DNA of 64,000 nucleotides from Flavobacterium pisciphilum. Its GTDB lineage: Bacteria; Bacteroidota; Bacteroidia; Flavobacteriales; Flavobacteriaceae. The DNA lies in the NCBI RefSeq assembly GCF_020905345.1, contig NZ_JAJJMO010000001.1, positions 620,001 to 684,000 of the forward strand, written 5' to 3'. Made by a program: the position numbers and the translations under genes. This document shows, one piece after another, positions 62,001 through 64,000 of this stretch (positions are counted from its first letter, which is position 1; every line of letters begins with the position of its first letter). The notes beneath the pieces were generated by a model. It was given only the letters and a program-made list of their open reading frames with translations, did no database searches and was not told where the DNA came from.

Positions 62001-64000
62001 TATGCTTCGTAAAAAGTAAATAATTCCTCTTCAAGAATATTAGTTGACCAACCATCACTTGCTATATGGTGAATATTGAGTAATAAAAAAGTTTTACCTA
62101 CTTCTTCATTTGACTTAATAGTATAGAATTTAATTCTAATAGGATACTCTTTACTTAAATCAAAAGGACGGTTAATGTCTTCTTTAATTAATAATTCATA
62201 ATTCTCTTTATTCATTAAAGTGATCTCATCAATAATTAATGGATCATCATGTACAACCTGTATGCCCTGACCTAAATCATCAACCTGAACAATTGTAGTC
62301 CTTAATATTTCATGTCTGGTTACTATTTGTTGAAACGCATATTTTATTCCTTCTTTATCTGTATCAACCCCAAGTTCATATATTTCAGGTAGATGATAAG
62401 CACTAGACCCTTCTTCGTACTGATCAAGAAACCATAAACGTTCTTGAGCGAAAGAAAGAGCAACTTGATTGGAGTTTATTTTAGGTATAATCAGTTGTGA
62501 TTGACCTGTTGCATGAATTAGTAATTGAGTAATGCATTTATATTTAAAAATATCAGCCACTTTTACATTACATTCTAGCAACTCACTCATGCGATGTGAT
62601 ACTTGTATAGCCAAAATAGAGTCGCCACCTAATCTAAAAAAATCATCCGTGATTCCCACTTGATCTAATCCCATTAGTGCCATCCAGATCTCACAAACTG
62701 CTATTTCTGTTTCGGTGCTTGGAGCAACATAATCTACTAAAGAAGAAGTAAATTCCGGGTCAGGTAAGGCACGTTTATCTAATTTACCATTGATTGTTAA
62801 TGGAAAGGATTCCATTGCCACAAAAGCTGTGGGAACCATATAATCTGGCAAGACTTCCAATAATCTATTTTGAATAGCAATCGAAGTCATATCGCAATCC
62901 GATACATAATAACCTACCAAATATTTAATACTGGATGTCTCTGTCTTTCTTTCTTTAGCTAGTACACACGCTTGCTTAATTCCATCCACCTGACACATCT
63001 CATACTCTATCTCCCCTATCTCTACACGATAGCCACGTATTTTTACCTGATCATCATTTCTACCAATGTATTCTATATTGCCATCTGCTTGCCATCTCAC
63101 TAAATCACCTGTTTTGTACAAATGCGTATATCCTTTAGCTATATCTGCTTCGGTAGCAAAAGGATTTATAACGAAACGCTCAGCTGTTAGCTCTGGACGA
63201 TTCAAATACCCTCTAGCCAAACCTGCACCGCCAATATGTAATTCGGCAATTACACCAATGGGAACAGGGTTTTTATCTAAATCAAGGACATAAATTCTAG
63301 TATTATCCAAAGGTTTCCCTATTGGTATATTTTTTTCTAATCCACTTAATTTACTGGTACCATTTATTTCAAAACACGTTGCATCAACAGTATATTCTGT
63401 AGGACCGTAGGTATTAATAATTGAAAGTTCGGATGGGAGATTTTTTCTTAAAAAATTGGAAACCACATCTGTTAAAAGATTCTCTCCTCCAATATTTATT
63501 AATTTTAAATTAAAATCTTGATAATTATCAAATGGTAATATCAAATACGAAAATAGTATTGGTGTTATTTCAAATACCTCAATTTTATTTACTTTCAAAT
63601 AAGTATTAAATTCTATTGGACTTAATAATAAACTATTAGATATTATATGCAGTTTGTGTCCAAATAAAATAGTGCTGAAAATTTGTTGTACCGAAAAATC
63701 AAAAATATAATTTGATAGTAATGCTACCTGAAGATAGGTGGATAATTTTGAATATCTCTCATTATGAAAATTAATTAAATTAACAACTGATTGATTATTT
63801 ATTAATACTCCTTTTGGTTTACCTGTTGTCCCTGAAGTATAAATCACATAAGCAAGATTGTTAACTGCACTATATTGGGGTAGATTTACTTTAGACTCTT
63901 CTTTATATAATTCTTCTGTTAAATCAATATGTATTACATCCAATTTAGGGAATTGATTACCAGTAGCCTCTATAAGATGTTTTTGAGTAAGTAAAATTTC
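56051..64000 (-). CDS. NRPS gene 7, 5'-truncated by window edge ([A]-T-C-A-T-C-A-T)
   Basis: Open from base 64000 to a TAA at 56051-56053 (2649 residues visible); the true start lies outside the window. A TTG at 63941-63943 sits inside an A domain and is not the start. Order by position: partial A (YTSGTTGKPKG near 63820), T GGDS near 62620, C HHIASDGWS near 62060, A near 60600, T GGDS near 59425, an unusual C with HHAITDGWS near 58800, A near 57390, T GGNS near 56230, tail EGESWEIFV. Pockets: X1 D-F-Q-E-N-G-T-V-D-(K), unassigned but with acidic residues at two pocket positions; Val (DAFWIGGTFK); X2 DVSYIAYIYK, the same as both A domains of gene 4. The second C begins IYPASYLQSGM rather than LSFAQERLW, which elsewhere in this line goes with a preceding E domain, yet no E is present. 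The protein should add X1, Val and X2 and pass the chain to gene 6. Confidence 0.96.
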   Translation of the reverse strand, partial: EILLTQKHLIEATGNQFPKLDVIHIDLTEELYKEESKVNLPQYSAVNNLAYVIYTSGTTGKPKGVLINNQSVVNLINFHNERYSKLSTYLQVALLSNYIFDFSVQQIFSTILFGHKLHIISNSLLLSPIEFNTYLKVNKIEVFEITPILFSYLILPFDNYQDFNLKLINIGGENLLTDVVSNFLRKNLPSELSIINTYGPTEYTVDATCFEINGTSKLSGLEKNIPIGKPLDNTRIYVLDLDKNPVPIGVIAELHIGGAGLARGYLNRPELTAERFVINPFATEADIAKGYTHLYKTGDLVRWQADGNIEYIGRNDDQVKIRGYRVEIGEIEYEMCQVDGIKQACVLAKERKTETSSIKYLVGYYVSDCDMTSIAIQNRLLEVLPDYMVPTAFVAMESFPLTINGKLDKRALPDPEFTSSLVDYVAPSTETEIAVCEIWMALMGLDQVGITDDFFRLGGDSILAIQVSHRMSELLECNVKVADIFKYKCITQLLIHATGQSQLIIPKINSNQVALSFAQERLWFLDQYEEGSSAYHLPEIYELGVDTDKEGIKYAFQQIVTRHEILRTTIVQVDDLGQGIQVVHDDPLIIDEITLMNKENYELLIKEDINRPFDLSKEYPIRIKFYTIKSNEEVGKTFLLLNIHHIASDGWSTNILEEELFTFYEAYTNKEAAFNLPALDIQYKDYALWQRSYLTEEIIEKQLCYWREKLTGYQTLEFPTDYTRPAKIDYKGADHDFVISRKISENLRKLCKYYEVTLHSLLLSSVNILFSKYTENYDIVIGSLNANRQQRQTEGLIGFFVNTQVNRTLLNKTQSFKELVQEVQRDQVEAHLHQDLPFEKLVNDLGIDRDVSRHPIFQVLFGVQGFGQENKNSEQQKKYLKPYKTEDVYLNARFDLIITIDDRGKELLGKVNFATSLFHKDTIARFTQHYLYLLEQLSESPDKPYSQISLLSSDEYNQVVHHWNATDKEYARDKSIIDIFEEQVRKTPNNIAIVFEEIELTYQQLDEESNKLANYLIANYDTQANDLIGIMLDRSEKMLIAIFGILKAGAAYVCIDPEYPESRKEFIIEDASLKILITQTDYIFDLEFYNGNVFAIDVQLDSIDTQTQSKKRVIKSDDLAYVIYTSGTTGTPKGVMIEHKAILSLICNDYISLSTNEVFAFLSSPAFDASTFEIYTPLLNGNKLIIPKELNTIISNTKEFKAFLALNKISVLWLTKTLFENLYYLDNSLFGNLNYLIIGGEALDKNIVNKLIGSSLKPKHFINGYGPTESTTFACTYNMVNQIEGLIVPIGKPINNRSIYILDSNYSPVPIGVIGELYIGGAGLARGYLKRPELTAERFITNPFATELDQDKGHTRLYKTGDLVRRLADGNIEYISRIDNQVKIRGYRIELGEIEHAISQIKGIKQAHVLAKERQTETGNTKYLVAYYVLDDSDKIVDQAIILENLSQVLPHYMVPASFVAMEFFPYTINGKLDNNALPDPSFSALSEEFVAPVTETEKAICNIWQDVLGLERVGVTDDFFRIGGDSILSIRLVSKIRQLGFNISVQEIFKYKIIQDILPKISKVDFLNEIDYKPFSLISSELKSSILKENNLQLDQLQDIYPASYLQSGMLIESLVEDRNDTYHDVISYVINKKFDNNHFQEIWSDLITKHENLRSEFVSNEEGYFNVIHTSVDINSKIKLVSKQDNLEQVVNTEKHIDFKFTCAGIFRLLILPSEDDKNFILIFSLHHAITDGWSVASIISEFVDAYVYGNSVNMSALPDYGKYISNEFTAVENNTNKEFWLDYLSGYELKSKNLLINHQSKAGNDQIIIDQELGLALSKKVVDFARELKISPDIIFLGLYNIILSILYNTNDLVVGVVTNNRLEEEGGDRVFGLHLNTIPMRFKTETSQHKSAKGYFLDLLNMKLEVNEHKLYPFGKIKADQGVQGHIYQCAYNYVHFHIAEGNISNKSLIEEYSATRSSVPLLLDVTRSQETFGLSLVGNTDFIDIDTSQKILSSMILYLEQIISNPNKLIIDFQLLIDTDYKRIVYDWNTTDKEYPKDKTIQELFEEQVAKTPNNIALVYDGAELTYNELNEKSNQLARYIREQYQEKTKQLLTPDTFIALFLDRSLEMVIGILAVLKAGGAYVPIDPSYPQERIDYILEDTQAAVVLSQRHLDEKTLPQDKVIHIDLSEELYLREDNTNLGQQSQSTDLAYVIYTSGTTGKPKGVMIEHKAASNTINDLFSVYDHQKIKKVTAYTSYVFDVSISELFSSLLQGLEVHILSNSIRIDSIGLSNYFSTHKINLAYLPPVLLSQLDQNITSDLISLIYAGEPCDKQTAKLWSDKVKLFNYYGPTEASIYALGKQILTDEVEQIGQPIQNTQVYVLSSNQRPVPIGVTGELYLGGAGLSRGYLNRPDLTAERFVNNPFATEADKAKGYTKLYKTGDLVRWLPDGNIEYLGRNDDQVKIRGYRIELGEIEHAMSQIDGINQVCVLAKERKTETATTKYLVGYYVLDAGELTIDQVSIMEKLSQVLPDYMVPSALVAMESFPLTINGKLDKRALPDPEFISSKADYVAPTTEIETVVCEIWMGLLGLDRVGITDDFFKIGGNSILAIQASHRMSKLLGCNVNVTDMFKNRTINNLKDVLLQNLHEKSKNIEGESWEIFV
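56170..57880 (-). repeat. X2-specific A-T block, copy 3 (gene 7, last module)
   Basis: The A core matches gene 4 at a constant 24479-bp offset over at least 57361-57811. Nearer the carrier domain the offset shifts to 24470, and the stretch encoding DAGELTIDQVSI differs, so this copy is a mosaic. Confidence 0.75.

Noticed and set aside
63941..63943. TTG as the start of gene 7
   Set aside because: The same frame stays open to the window edge and encodes LLTQKHL-type A-domain sequence upstream, so the gene is cut by the edge rather than starting here.
1..64000. Thioesterase, methyltransferase, MbtH, transporter, IS element, tRNA or CRISPR array
   Set aside because: I looked for them and found none. 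The repeated DNA is explained by domain homology within the synthetases, not by mobile elements or arrays.

Overview
The whole window is one strand of coding sequence: seven large minus-strand genes forming the interior of a giant modular non-ribosomal peptide synthetase (NRPS) / polyketide synthase (PKS) assembly line. Both ends are cut. The right-most gene (transcribed first here) enters the window inside an adenylation (A) domain, and the left-most gene leaves it inside a condensation (C) domain. No starter unit, thioesterase, MbtH protein, transporter, regulator, tRNA, rRNA, CRISPR array or insertion sequence is visible. The DNA is AT-rich, gaps between genes are 13-30 bp (one is 170 bp, one pair overlaps by 13 bp), and the wording of the A and C domains (for example NPFATEADKAKGY, LSFAQERLWFIEQ) looks like Bacteroidota, probably a flavobacterium. 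That placement is an inference from style and composition.

Layout in order of transcription (right to left): gene 7 (64000-56051, 5' end missing) [A]-T-C-A-T-C-A-T; gene 6 (56033-49392) C-A-T-C-A-T; gene 5 (49378-38183) C-A-T-C-A-T-KS-AT-KR-ACP; gene 4 (38195-31590) C-A-T-C-A-T; gene 3 (31569-23647) C-A-T-KS-AT-KR-ACP; gene 2 (23616-4648, 6322 aa) C-A-T-C-A-T-E-C-A-T-C-A-T-E-C-A-T; gene 1 (4477-1, 3' end missing) C-A-T-C. That is 16 A domains, 2 PKS modules and 2 epimerization domains. Each gene whose start is visible begins with a TubC-type docking domain of about 50 residues, and each gene whose end is visible finishes in a short acidic/hydrophobic tail, as expected for proteins that hand a chain from one to the next.

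Reading the ten-residue specificity pockets by alignment in my head to GrsA, and assuming collinearity, the chain is: X1 - Val - X2 - Val - Ile - Ser - Asn - malonate (keto, because the KR looks dead) - X2 - X2 - X3 - malonate (beta-hydroxy) - Ser - D-(allo)Thr - Ser - D-X3 - Gly - X4 - ... Val, Ile, Thr, Ser, Gly and Asn match or nearly match textbook codes. X1 to X4 are pockets I could not assign.

The most striking feature is how the line appears to have been built. Gene 2 contains a tandem dimodule duplication of about 7.7 kb whose E-C part (about 3 kb) is almost base-for-base identical between copies. Inside it, A-domain cores have been exchanged at the A3 motif (YTSGTTG), with gene 3 carrying the matching core. 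Gene 5 and gene 3 carry a duplicated KS-AT block in which only one ketoreductase kept its catalytic tyrosine.
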